The notes beneath the pieces are model-generated. The model saw nothing but the letters and a program-made list of their open reading frames with translations, did no database searches and was not told the DNA's origin. A program made the translations under genes and the position numbers. Shown piece by piece: positions 16,992 to 24,420 of a stretch of DNA of 53,008 nucleotides. Position 1 is the first letter of the stretch. Each line of letters starts with the position of its first letter. Source of the stretch: Gammaproteobacteria bacterium bin55 (GTDB lineage Bacteria; Pseudomonadota; Gammaproteobacteria; Pseudomonadales; Azotimanducaceae); contig MPMU01000004.1 of NCBI GenBank assembly GCA_002238665.1, forward strand, positions 1-53,008. Reading direction: 5' to 3'.

Positions 16992-17573
16992 TTACGTCAG
17001 TAGCTCTCGTATCCAAGGCAAGTGCTGACGACCCTGGAAAACCTCTCCTTTTACTAGGTACATCGGTACACCGATAACACCTTTGCCTTGTAGTTCCTCT
17101 CGAATCAACGTTAAATCGGTCTGGGCTAGCTGATTGCTTGTAGCACTGACTCCGACCTCTTCAAGACACTCCAAAACACACTCCGTATCTTCGATATCAA
17201 ATTTAGAGTCGTGCCAGTAACTAAGAAATATACGCTCTGCGTAAAGCACACCGAGTGTAGAGTCACTCTTATTCGCTAATGCCAGCCCTTTCAACGCTGT
17301 GGAAGTATCTTCATATGGGTTTGTACGAAGCGGAGGTAATTTCTGAACTCTGGCGTACCTGACCACGTTTAGCTCTCGATATGAGTTTCGAACGAATTGG
17401 TGTCTCATCTCGACGGAGGAGTTTTCGTCAACATGATCTATTCGTGTCAATTCGACGCGGAATGGATGCAAACACAATTCAGCATCTATATCACACACGA
17501 GGTCCAACGTGGGTCCAAATGCAAGATAAGAGTCTGCACTGGAAAAGTCAATCGCAAGTTCGACAACAGACAT
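16992..17573 (-). CDS. DsbA-fold protein, 2-hydroxychromene-2-carboxylate isomerase-like (divergent)
   Basis: A 193-residue thioredoxin-like protein of the DsbA/HCCA-isomerase/GST-kappa superfamily. It shows an N-terminal strand VELAIDFSSADSYLAFGP, the helical insert, and the C-terminal KGVIGVPMYLVKGEVFQGRQHLPWI with the cis-proline and the substrate-binding strand. The usual Ser-Pro in the active site (SPYxYL in relatives) is replaced by SSADSYL, so glutathione binding may differ. It starts 3 bp after the stop of the upstream paralogue and is probably co-transcribed. Function is inferred from fold only. Confidence 0.68.
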   Translation of the reverse strand: MSVVELAIDFSSADSYLAFGPTLDLVCDIDAELCLHPFRVELTRIDHVDENSSVEMRHQFVRNSYRELNVVRYARVQKLPPLRTNPYEDTSTALKGLALANKSDSTLGVLYAERIFLSYWHDSKFDIEDTECVLECLEEVGVSATSNQLAQTDLTLIREELQGKGVIGVPMYLVKGEVFQGRQHLPWIRELLT

Positions 17574-17576
17574 TAT

Positions 17577-18251
17577 TCAATCCAAGGAATATTCAATATC
17601 TGGTGGTGACCCGAGCTTTCCCCCCAAGATCCATCTAACCATCGGTAAGTGCTCTCTGCCGAAGAATACCTCCTGGTTGATCACATAGGTCGGTACACCG
17701 AAAATACCAGAACCATGGAGCTTACCTTGGAATTCATCATGCGATTCTCTCCCGCTACCATCCGCATAGTCTGCAAATCCTGCAGAATCAATTTGGATTG
17801 AATCCATCACATCTTGTAAGACTTGTGCATCTTCCACATCCAATTCGCGCTTCCAGAATCGCAAAAATATCTCGTCAATGTACGTGTCGAATTTCTCCAG
17901 ATCGCGTTCCTGCACGTACATCCAACTCATATGAACCAAAGATGTGTCCCAAATTTTGCGTGGACCATAAAGCAATATGTCTCTTCGGCGAGCATATCTT
18001 TTGACATCCATATATGCATATCGAACACTCTGCCACTGGCGTGGCGTGCGATTACTTTCAACAACTTGTCCAGTACTATCAGCCTTTGCTGATCCCAAGA
18101 AACTTGGAATATTCAGAGTTAACGGACGCCAGTCGATTGAAATGCCAAACTCTCGAATCAGTTTCCGAGTTGGATCAATAGACAGGTAGGCATATGGAGA
18201 CTTGACGTCTAAATATACGATGAGGTCTGCTTCAGATCGTAAGGGGTCCAT
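17577..18251 (-). CDS. DsbA-fold protein, 2-hydroxychromene-2-carboxylate isomerase-like
   Basis: A 224-residue paralogue of the next gene. The N-terminus LIVYLDVKSPYAYLSIDP keeps the Ser-Pro of the glutathione-dependent isomerases, and the C-terminus GSGIFGVPTYVINQEVFFGREHLPMV has the cis-Pro loop. Members isomerise 2-hydroxychromene-2-carboxylate in naphthalene degradation or have unknown roles in lipid or aromatic catabolism; the actual substrate is not known. No signal peptide is visible, so it is cytoplasmic. The ATG start has no clear ribosome site. Confidence 0.75.
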   Translation of the reverse strand: MDPLRSEADLIVYLDVKSPYAYLSIDPTRKLIREFGISIDWRPLTLNIPSFLGSAKADSTGQVVESNRTPRQWQSVRYAYMDVKRYARRRDILLYGPRKIWDTSLVHMSWMYVQERDLEKFDTYIDEIFLRFWKRELDVEDAQVLQDVMDSIQIDSAGFADYADGSGRESHDEFQGKLHGSGIFGVPTYVINQEVFFGREHLPMVRWILGGKLGSPPDIEYSLD

Positions 18252-18423
18252 ACTGATTTATCTAGTTCAGGAAGAACAGGTTTTGTTGCATCGAATTCTT
18301 GAAAATCTTAATTGGATTAACATACGAATCTAAGAAGCTTAATGCACAGAGAAGCGACGCTAACCATAAGTAGAACCCATTCAAAAACGACGACCTTGTT
18401 GTTTTCAAGACCTATAGCAATAC

Positions 18424-18810
18424 TTACTGCAATACTTGAAATCCAAGTTTCCTTGCTACTTCATGTTGCTTCAAATCAAGAGTAAAAAAACCGATTTCTG
18501 AAGGATTTTTCCATAGATGTAGAGCTGTTGCGACATGCCAGAGATCTGCCCCTCTCAGATACCCTGCTTCAAGAACTGTTTCATATTCTTGAGTGAGTGA
18601 TGTGTGATGACTAATCCATCTAATACCTTCCAACCAATGGTTCTGAAAATCCAGCTTAAACCGGGCAACCGTAGATCTCGTTTCTGCTTCAAGTAGATAG
18701 GACGAATAAAGGTTGGGAATGCTTGAAACCACTTCAACAACATCGTCTGGCAAAGTTTCAGCAATCTTCATTGCCACAACTAAAGACGTATCTACGTATG
18801 CAAATAGCAT
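18424..18810 (-). CDS. PIN-domain toxin (VapC-type)
   Basis: A 128-residue PIN-domain protein, expected to be a metal-dependent RNase. The acidic residues that bind Mg2+ are visible: Asp7 in AYVDTS, Glu41/Glu43 in LLEAE, Asp89 in GADLWHVATAL and Asp112 in TLDLKQHEVA. The length is typical of VapC toxins. Its ATG overlaps the antitoxin stop by one base (TAATG), a common arrangement that couples toxin synthesis to antitoxin. The RNA target is unknown. Confidence 0.85.
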   Translation of the reverse strand: MLFAYVDTSLVVAMKIAETLPDDVVEVVSSIPNLYSSYLLEAETRSTVARFKLDFQNHWLEGIRWISHHTSLTQEYETVLEAGYLRGADLWHVATALHLWKNPSEIGFFTLDLKQHEVARKLGFQVLQ

Positions 18811-19088
18811 TAATCACGTTCTGCAAGAAAGGTTTCGAGTATTTCAGGTCTAGGATTTCTTTGCGGATTACGTTTCATACGTTTTCCGTCACTTGGAGTC
18901 ACTATCCCAAGCCTTTCAAGTTCCTTCATGTGTTCCGCCAACGTCTGATTTGGTTTTTCCTCATATGCACGAATTTCTACAATCGGTATATTTCGCTTCG
19001 TGATAATCACAGAATGTCCTTCCGATGCTTTCTTGACCACTTCTGAAAAACGCGCTTTTGCGTCATAGATTGAATAACGTAAGTCCAT
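18810..19088 (-). CDS. Phd/YefM-type antitoxin
   Basis: A 92-residue antitoxin. The N-terminal YSIYDAKARFSEVVKKASEGHSVIITKRNIPIVEIRAY is the Phd/YefM DNA-binding domain, and the charged tail should wrap the toxin. The frame is open ten codons further upstream (to 19118), but that stretch is encoded by the operator palindrome. The ATG at 19088 has an AGGAAACGAGG ribosome site, so I prefer the shorter form. It should neutralise the downstream PIN toxin and repress its own promoter with it. Confidence 0.85.
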   Translation of the reverse strand: MDLRYSIYDAKARFSEVVKKASEGHSVIITKRNIPIVEIRAYEEKPNQTLAEHMKELERLGIVTPSDGKRMKRNPQRNPRPEILETFLAERD

Positions 19089-19098
19089 CCTCGTTTCC

Positions 19099-19127
19099 TG
19101 ACTAGTTAGACTAGTCATTTTACTAGT
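19099..19127. promoter_or_regulatory. Operator of the toxin-antitoxin operon
   Basis: TGACTAGT and ACTAGTCA form a perfect inverted repeat with a 3-nt centre at 19099-19117. A third ACTAGT core lies at 19122-19127. The cluster lies immediately upstream of the antitoxin ribosome site, as expected for autoregulation by a Phd-type antitoxin/toxin complex. Confidence 0.75.
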
Positions 19128-19172
19128 TCGAATATCAAAATAACTTTTCAGGATTAGACGATAAGTACCCTG

Positions 19173-19346
19173 ATGAAGGTGCCCCTCTCAAACCAGATCG
19201 ATCCACATTCTCTGGACGAAATCAGAGTAGATGAGAATCTCAGACCAAAAGCTGGGATTGAAAGTGAAACGTTGCAAGCTGTGATCTTCGGAGGAGCAAT
19301 CGATCTCGTACCGGATCTAGCAATTTTTACAAATCTGATCTACTGA
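19173..19346 (+). CDS. Possible small ORF of unknown function
   Basis: A 57-codon frame starting MKVPLSNQIDPHSLDE with a balanced composition. It stands in the 340-bp gap between the toxin-antitoxin operator and the SDR gene. No ribosome site precedes the ATG and I recognise no family, so it may be a gene remnant or chance. The rest of this gap holds only the SDR terminator. Confidence 0.2.
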   Translation: MKVPLSNQIDPHSLDEIRVDENLRPKAGIESETLQAVIFGGAIDLVPDLAIFTNLIY

Positions 19347-19369
19347 AGATGTACTGCAACAACACAAGC

Positions 19370-19401
19370 AAAAAGGTGCGAAGGATTGTTATCTCCGCAC
19401 C
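19370..19401 (-). terminator. Rho-independent terminator of the SDR gene
   Basis: Read on the minus strand, GGTGCGGAG pairs with CTTCGCACC (9 bp, one G-T) around a 9-nt loop and is followed directly by TTTTT. It lies about 60 bp after the SDR stop codon at 19460. Confidence 0.8.
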
Positions 19402-19459
19402 AATTGACTCAAACTCGAATGAACCTGTTGCTTAGCGGGCCCACAAAAAGCTATCTTTG

Positions 19460-20344
19460 CTAGCCTCGCCGACGACGGTTCAATGGATCGAACGGAGTCG
19501 CTTCCGACATGTCAAGCAATTCCGATGCATTCTCGGCAAGTAACTCAAATGATGCATCTGTTCCAAGAGAGACGCCTGTATTGGTATAGGTCTGACTACG
19601 TGAGAACCGACCACCTGACGCATGAATCGTCGTCGCCGATGGCGCGTCTTCGCTACACATATATAGGACAGCAGGCGTAACCAGTTTCGGGTCCATTTGT
19701 GGTGGAGGATTATCAGGGTCCAATGTAGACCCAGGCACTGCTGCCGTCATCCGAGTTGCTGCGCCAGGAGCTAAACAGTTCACTCTGATGTTGTGCGAAG
19801 CACCTTCAATCGCCAATACATTCATGAATCCCAACATGGCCATTTTTGCCGCTCCGTAATTCGCCTGTCCGAAATTTCCAAAAATTCCTGAAGTCGAACT
19901 CGTAAATACCACGCGACCCCAGTTTTTCTCGTACATGATTGGCCAAGCTGCTTTAGTGACGTAGCTACTACCACGTAGATGAACATCCAAAACAAGATCA
20001 AATTCCTCGAGAGTCATGTTCTTAAACGACTTGTCTCGGAGTATGCCTGCATTGTTGACGAGGATATCCACCGTACCGAAAGCCTTTACCGCATCTTCGA
20101 CGATACTTCGTGCGCCATCAGGGTCAGAGACTGAAGCCTTGTTTGCGACAGCTTCGCCTCCTCCAGCTTTGATTTCATCTACTACCTGATCAGCCATGTC
20201 ACTCTCACCGTCGCCGTGCACGCTACCGCCTAAATCGTTGACAACTACTCGAGCACCTTGTTCGGCGAATGACAGTGCATGACACCGGCCAAGGCCGCCT
20301 CCTGCGCCCGTGACGATGACTACCTTACCTTCAAATTCGCTCAT
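19460..20344 (-). CDS. Short-chain dehydrogenase, (3R)-hydroxyacyl-CoA dehydrogenase type
   Basis: A 294-residue SDR oxidoreductase. The nucleotide motif TGAGGGLG is at residues 12-19, NNAG at 97-100, the catalytic Ser near 149-150, and YGAAK (Tyr163, Lys167). The segment VVVNDLGGSVHGDGES and the long tail after the catalytic core resemble the dehydrogenase unit of multifunctional enzyme 2, so a 3-hydroxyacyl-CoA substrate is likely but not proven. A strong AGGGGA ribosome site precedes the ATG. It is divergent from the monooxygenase gene. Confidence 0.85.
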   Translation of the reverse strand: MSEFEGKVVIVTGAGGGLGRCHALSFAEQGARVVVNDLGGSVHGDGESDMADQVVDEIKAGGGEAVANKASVSDPDGARSIVEDAVKAFGTVDILVNNAGILRDKSFKNMTLEEFDLVLDVHLRGSSYVTKAAWPIMYEKNWGRVVFTSSTSGIFGNFGQANYGAAKMAMLGFMNVLAIEGASHNIRVNCLAPGAATRMTAAVPGSTLDPDNPPPQMDPKLVTPAVLYMCSEDAPSATTIHASGGRFSRSQTYTNTGVSLGTDASFELLAENASELLDMSEATPFDPLNRRRRG

Positions 20345-20484
20345 AAATTCCCCTAGGTTAACATTAATATGCTTGATTGGACCACGTAACTCGCTTTACC
20401 TGATTACAGATTGGTCACGTGTTGAGAACTGGATCGTTCTCACTTTTAAATTTTACTTTTGCTCTTCCTATAGAAACCATTTTT

Positions 20485-22401
20485 ATGCCCAATTCTTCTG
20501 CTCAATTTAACGCTAGTGACGAGCAAATCCGTTCAGCGCTACAACAGGCTCACATTCCGGTGTTACTGAACACCCTGGTACATTTAACTCATGATCTCAG
20601 CTTGATTGAGGGTGATATTCAACCTAGTCCATCATTAATGGGAGGAGACCCAAATGCGTCGATTTCTGAAGAGCAAAAAGAGCAGATTCGTGAATTAGCC
20701 TTTGAAGCGCTTGTTCGCTACAGAGACAGCCAACAAGATCTGTTTATGCCAAATCGGCAGGAAGTCCTGAAGATGGCAACCTTCCTAACTCGGACTGAGC
20801 TGTCTGATGAATATGCTGAATTTGCTCTAGCTGAACTAGCTATTGATGGCTCAGAGACCTTTCCTACAGAAAATTTTGATCTGATTCCTGAATCCCAAAG
20901 AAGCAATTTCAAAGTGCTGATCGTAGGTGCGGGCATGTCGGGATTACTAGCAGGCATTCGGTGTAAAGAAGCCGGAATCCCATTTGTAATCATCGAAAAG
21001 AACGACGAAGTAGGCGGAACGTGGTACGAAAATCAGTATCCCGGGTGCAGGGTCGACAGTCCCAATCATGTGTATTCCTACTCATTCAAGCCACACGACT
21101 GGCCACAACATTTCTCAGATCGGCACACCTTGCTGGCATATTTTCAGGAAGTCGCGGATGAGTTCAAACTTAGAGAGAGTATTGAGTTCAATACCGAAGT
21201 CAAATCAATGCATTTCCACAGCGATACCAATACGTGGGCTGTAAAGGTTGAGTCCGAAAGGGGCTCAGCGACCATAGATGCCAACGCAGTTATCACAGCA
21301 GTTGGGCAACTGAATCGCTCGAGAATGCCGGATATTCCAGGCATTGAGGATTACAAAGGTCCTTGGTTCCACTCATCTCGTTGGAATCACAACATAGACC
21401 TTAAAGGCAAGAAGGTAGGCATTATTGGAACAGGGGCATCTGCTTTTCAATTCACGCCCGAGGTGGTTAAGCAAGCGAAAGACGTAAATATTTTCCTACG
21501 TACTCCTCCTTGGGTTGCAATCAATCCACAATATCACGAATATATCAGCGACGAAGTTCACTGGCTATTGAATAACGTGCCTTTCTATTCTCAGTGGTTT
21601 CGATTCAATATGTTCTGGACCTCAGGTGAAGGGTTGCTGAGTATGGCCAGATGCGATGAGAAATGGAACGAATCAGAAACCGTAAGCGAAGCGAATCATG
21701 GCCTACGAACAATGCTCTGTGCTGCCATAGAGGCTCAATTTCAGGATCGCCCAGATCTGGTTGAAAAGCTCACTCCGACCTATCCTCCCGCCGCCAAACG
21801 CATGCTCATCGATAACGGGCACTGGTACCAATCTTTGAAGTCCGATAACGTCGAAGTGATCTCCGAAGAAATCGAGCAGATCACAGAGAGCGGATTGCGA
21901 ACGTCTGAAGGCACTGAGCACGACTTTGACGTGATCATCTATGGGACTGGATTCCAAGCCGTTAAATTCCTCTATCCGATGGAGATTTACGGGAAGGACG
22001 GACGAGAACTACGAGAAATCTGGGGTGAAGATCCTCGAGCGTTTCAGGGAATCACCTTGCCTAACTATCCAAATTTCTTCACGTTGTACGGACCGAATAC
22101 CAATATCGTCGTGAATGGCAGCATCATCTTCTTCTCAGAATGTGAAATGCTTTATGTCATGAACTGTCTGCACTACTTATTGAAGAACAACCAAAAAGCC
22201 CTCGAGTGCAAGCCAGATCCGTTTAAGGTGTACAACGAGAAAATCGACCACGACAACAAGGGTATGGCGTGGGGAGCATCAAACGTCAATGCCTGGTACA
22301 AGAATTCGAGCGGTAGAGTAACTCAGAATTGGCCTGGGACCCTAGTGGAATTCTGGCAACAAAGTAAGCAGATGGACCCGGAGGACTACTTTTTTAGCTA
22401 G
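20485..22401 (+). CDS. Baeyer-Villiger flavin monooxygenase (4-hydroxyacetophenone monooxygenase type)
   Basis: A 638-residue FAD/NADPH enzyme that should insert oxygen next to a ketone, giving an ester or lactone. The FAD motif GAGMSG is at residues 148-153, GGTWYENQYPGCR follows, the Baeyer-Villiger fingerprint YKGPWFHSSRWN is at 290-301, and the NADPH motif GTGASA at 315-320. About 145 residues precede the first Rossmann motif. This N-terminal extension and the overall length match 4-hydroxyacetophenone monooxygenase rather than the shorter cyclohexanone type. I chose ATG at 20485; a TTG 66 bp upstream would add an implausible leader. No clear ribosome site. Flanking dehydrogenases could supply or process the ketone (inference). 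Confidence 0.85.
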   Translation: MPNSSAQFNASDEQIRSALQQAHIPVLLNTLVHLTHDLSLIEGDIQPSPSLMGGDPNASISEEQKEQIRELAFEALVRYRDSQQDLFMPNRQEVLKMATFLTRTELSDEYAEFALAELAIDGSETFPTENFDLIPESQRSNFKVLIVGAGMSGLLAGIRCKEAGIPFVIIEKNDEVGGTWYENQYPGCRVDSPNHVYSYSFKPHDWPQHFSDRHTLLAYFQEVADEFKLRESIEFNTEVKSMHFHSDTNTWAVKVESERGSATIDANAVITAVGQLNRSRMPDIPGIEDYKGPWFHSSRWNHNIDLKGKKVGIIGTGASAFQFTPEVVKQAKDVNIFLRTPPWVAINPQYHEYISDEVHWLLNNVPFYSQWFRFNMFWTSGEGLLSMARCDEKWNESETVSEANHGLRTMLCAAIEAQFQDRPDLVEKLTPTYPPAAKRMLIDNGHWYQSLKSDNVEVISEEIEQITESGLRTSEGTEHDFDVIIYGTGFQAVKFLYPMEIYGKDGRELREIWGEDPRAFQGITLPNYPNFFTLYGPNTNIVVNGSIIFFSECEMLYVMNCLHYLLKNNQKALECKPDPFKVYNEKIDHDNKGMAWGASNVNAWYKNSSGRVTQNWPGTLVEFWQQSKQMDPEDYFFS

Positions 22402-22416
22402 TCAGCTAGTCGGCTA
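22397..22416. repeat. Short tandem repeat at the monooxygenase stop codon
   Basis: GCTAGTCA, GCTAGTCG and a partial GCTA occur head to tail, starting inside the last codons of the monooxygenase. The repeat also allows the weak hairpin TTAGC/GCTAA followed by TTT, a possible terminator for the plus strand. Confidence 0.45.
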
Positions 22417-22429
22417 ATTTCTCCAGGAG

Positions 22430-22506
22430 TGGTCGGGATGGCCGGATTCGAACCGGCGACCACATGACCCCCAGTCATGTGCGCTACCAAACTGCGCCAC
22501 ATCCCG
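22430..22506 (-). tRNA. tRNA-Pro (anticodon GGG)
   Basis: A 77-nt tRNA on the minus strand. The acceptor CGGGATG pairs with CATCCCG. The D arm contains GCGCAGTTTGGTAGCGC. The anticodon stem CATGA/TCATG encloses the loop CTGGGGG, giving anticodon GGG. The T arm GCCGGTTCGAATCCGGC is perfect. Discriminator A and CCA are encoded. It lies 53 bp downstream of an SDR gene on the same strand. Confidence 0.96.
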
Positions 22507-22559
22507 ATTTGGATTCACTACAGACTAAGTAAGTCTAATTAAGTTCCAACAATGGACGT

Positions 22560-23513
22560 TCACTTCCGACGACTGCCAACATTAAACACGCTAGAGATAA
22601 ATTCGCTACGTGGTCTATAAGGCCGAGTGCCGTTCAAAATGGCGTTCATGCGCGTTTCAGCTTCTAGGTATATGTAACCAGGATCTTCTTCAGCTTCTGC
22701 CAAGATATAGAACACACCTGACTGGATTGCGTCAAACGACATCGTGGCACATCGTGAAGGCGGCATTCCCATGCTCAAGAATCGTTCCGCAACTGGATTC
22801 TTGATTTTGTCTTTGTTTTGCTGATAGGCAGTTGGATTGCCACCGAGCCGCTCTGGTCGATTTCGTTCGGAGGTGATGATATTCGTTGCGACTACATTCG
22901 GACAGAGAACATGTACAGACAGTCGATTAGCCACTTCACCGTGAAGAGCTTCCATTAGTGCGACGCACGCGTGCTTGGACACACCATAAACTCCTTGTGC
23001 GGCACAGAGTCCATCCTGGGAAGAGGTGGCCATAACCGCGCCCGGCGCTTCTTGTTCCAACATGCTTGGAACGAACGTTCTAAGACAATGCACTACTCCA
23101 AAGAGATTGACTCCCATTACGAAGTTCCAATCGATTTCGCGAGCGGTTAGCACGCCGCCACCCGCACCCACACCAGCGTTGCACGCCAATAAAGAAATCG
23201 GTTTATCTGCAAAGTGGGTAGCTACTACATCTCTCAGCTTTTGTACGTCTTCTTCGAGGGAGACATCCGTGCGATGGCCGATAACTTCAACGCTATTTGA
23301 TTCAGCTAGATGTGCTAATTTGGCAACAGCAACGTCAATCGCGCTTGCTTCGATATCAGCAATTACTGTGTTCAAACCATGCTTAATAGACTCTTCAGCG
23401 AGTGAATATCCGATCCCAGACGCACTACCAGTGATTATGGCAACTCCTCCTTCTAACACGGATAAGTCAGCGTGTGCGTTTTCAGTGGCGAAATTTGATA
23501 GAGGTTTTGCCAT
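22560..23513 (-). CDS. Short-chain dehydrogenase/reductase
   Basis: A 317-residue SDR enzyme. The cofactor motif TGSASGIG lies near residue 28, an ACNAG variant of NNAG near 110, and YGVSK is the catalytic Tyr/Lys motif. The C-terminal extension after the core (about residues 205-317) is longer than in minimal SDRs. The start ATG at 23513 is preceded by AAGGA at 9 nt; a TTG two codons earlier is less likely. Substrate unknown. With the other SDR and the monooxygenase it may form a ketone/alcohol oxidation set (inference). Confidence 0.82.
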   Translation of the reverse strand: MAKPLSNFATENAHADLSVLEGGVAIITGSASGIGYSLAEESIKHGLNTVIADIEASAIDVAVAKLAHLAESNSVEVIGHRTDVSLEEDVQKLRDVVATHFADKPISLLACNAGVGAGGGVLTAREIDWNFVMGVNLFGVVHCLRTFVPSMLEQEAPGAVMATSSQDGLCAAQGVYGVSKHACVALMEALHGEVANRLSVHVLCPNVVATNIITSERNRPERLGGNPTAYQQNKDKIKNPVAERFLSMGMPPSRCATMSFDAIQSGVFYILAEAEEDPGYIYLEAETRMNAILNGTRPYRPRSEFISSVFNVGSRRK

Positions 23514-23635
23514 CGACAAAGGTCCTTAAGAGTTTTCTAAAAAAATTGTCATTCGAATCGGCAAGCGCACTAACCGATTGATTAGTGTGATTTTGCGTAA
23601 AAGGCACACAGTAAAAACTTGGGTGTGGAGTGCGA

Positions 23636-24007
23636 TTAGGCCTTTTGACGGAGGGCTGATTTTAGAGAGCGAAGATCCGAGAGTGCTTCTTTGAGTTCGA
23701 GCGCGACGAGAGGTCTATTTAGAGGAAGTTCCTGAGATTCGACCTCTGACCAATAATTGAGAACGCCTTTCATAGTAAATCCCCGCTCCTCCATTAGGAT
23801 GCGAATTTCCCGAATCCTCTTTATATTTTCCTGCGTGTAGTAGCGCCGAGTACCTCGTCGTTGAACAGTCAGAAGTGATTCAAACTTAATTTCCCAATCT
23901 CTTAATTTGCTACTCGTGATCCCACACAGGTCACTTACCTCACCTATCGTGAAATAAGTTTTATCTGGAATCTTGACAAATTGCTCACGTAGAGATTTAT
24001 TCGCCAT
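23636..24007 (-). CDS. MerR-family transcriptional regulator
   Basis: A 123-residue regulator with the N-terminal MerR winged-helix: YFTIGEVSDLCGITSSKLRDWEIKF, RRGTRRYYTQENIKRIREIRILMEERGFTMKGV. The C-terminal part is short and has no metal-binding cysteines. A MerR gene directly after ihfA in the pheST region is common in gammaproteobacteria. The ATG at 24007 overlaps the end of ihfA by 11 bp, so the two are coupled. The signal it senses is unknown. Confidence 0.88.
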   Translation of the reverse strand: MANKSLREQFVKIPDKTYFTIGEVSDLCGITSSKLRDWEIKFESLLTVQRRGTRRYYTQENIKRIREIRILMEERGFTMKGVLNYWSEVESQELPLNRPLVALELKEALSDLRSLKSALRQKA

Positions 24008-24290
24008 ATTCACGCAATTGATTCTTTATTTGCTTACTCGGCTGAAATCTGACTACAGTCCTAGCACTGATTTCTGCTGGTTCACCTGTTCGCGGATTGC
24101 GTCCAGGGCGTGAATGCTTCTCACGCAAGATAAAGGATCCAAACCCAGCGATTTTGACAGATTCTCCTTTCTCCAAACAGACGGATACTTCTTCAAAAAA
24201 ACTATGCACGAATTCGTATGCCTCCAAAGAAGAGCACCCAATTTTGTCACAAATTGCTTGGCGTAGAGTTTCTTTCGTTACTTTAGACAC
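23997..24290 (-). CDS. ihfA: Integration host factor subunit alpha
   Basis: A 97-residue HU/IHF-family DNA-bending protein. The family signature is GFGSFILREKHSRPGRNPRTGEPAEISARTVV in outline, with the intercalating-Pro loop RPGRNPRTGE. It forms a heterodimer with IHF-beta and bends DNA in recombination, replication and transcription. The start is GTG and no strong ribosome site is seen. It lies 130 bp after pheT and overlaps the MerR gene, the typical gammaproteobacterial order. Confidence 0.93.
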   Translation of the reverse strand: MSKVTKETLRQAICDKIGCSSLEAYEFVHSFFEEVSVCLEKGESVKIAGFGSFILREKHSRPGRNPRTGEPAEISARTVVRFQPSKQIKNQLREYGE

Positions 24291-24420
24291 GGGTCTTGGT
24301 TTTCTTAGATCAGGTGCTGTATTGGCTTGAAATAGTTTAAAGAAATCTTTTTAAAAACAATAGCTTAATGAGCAGTAGATAACGAGATGATCTTAGCTGG
24401 AAAACTCAAAATCGAAGAAA

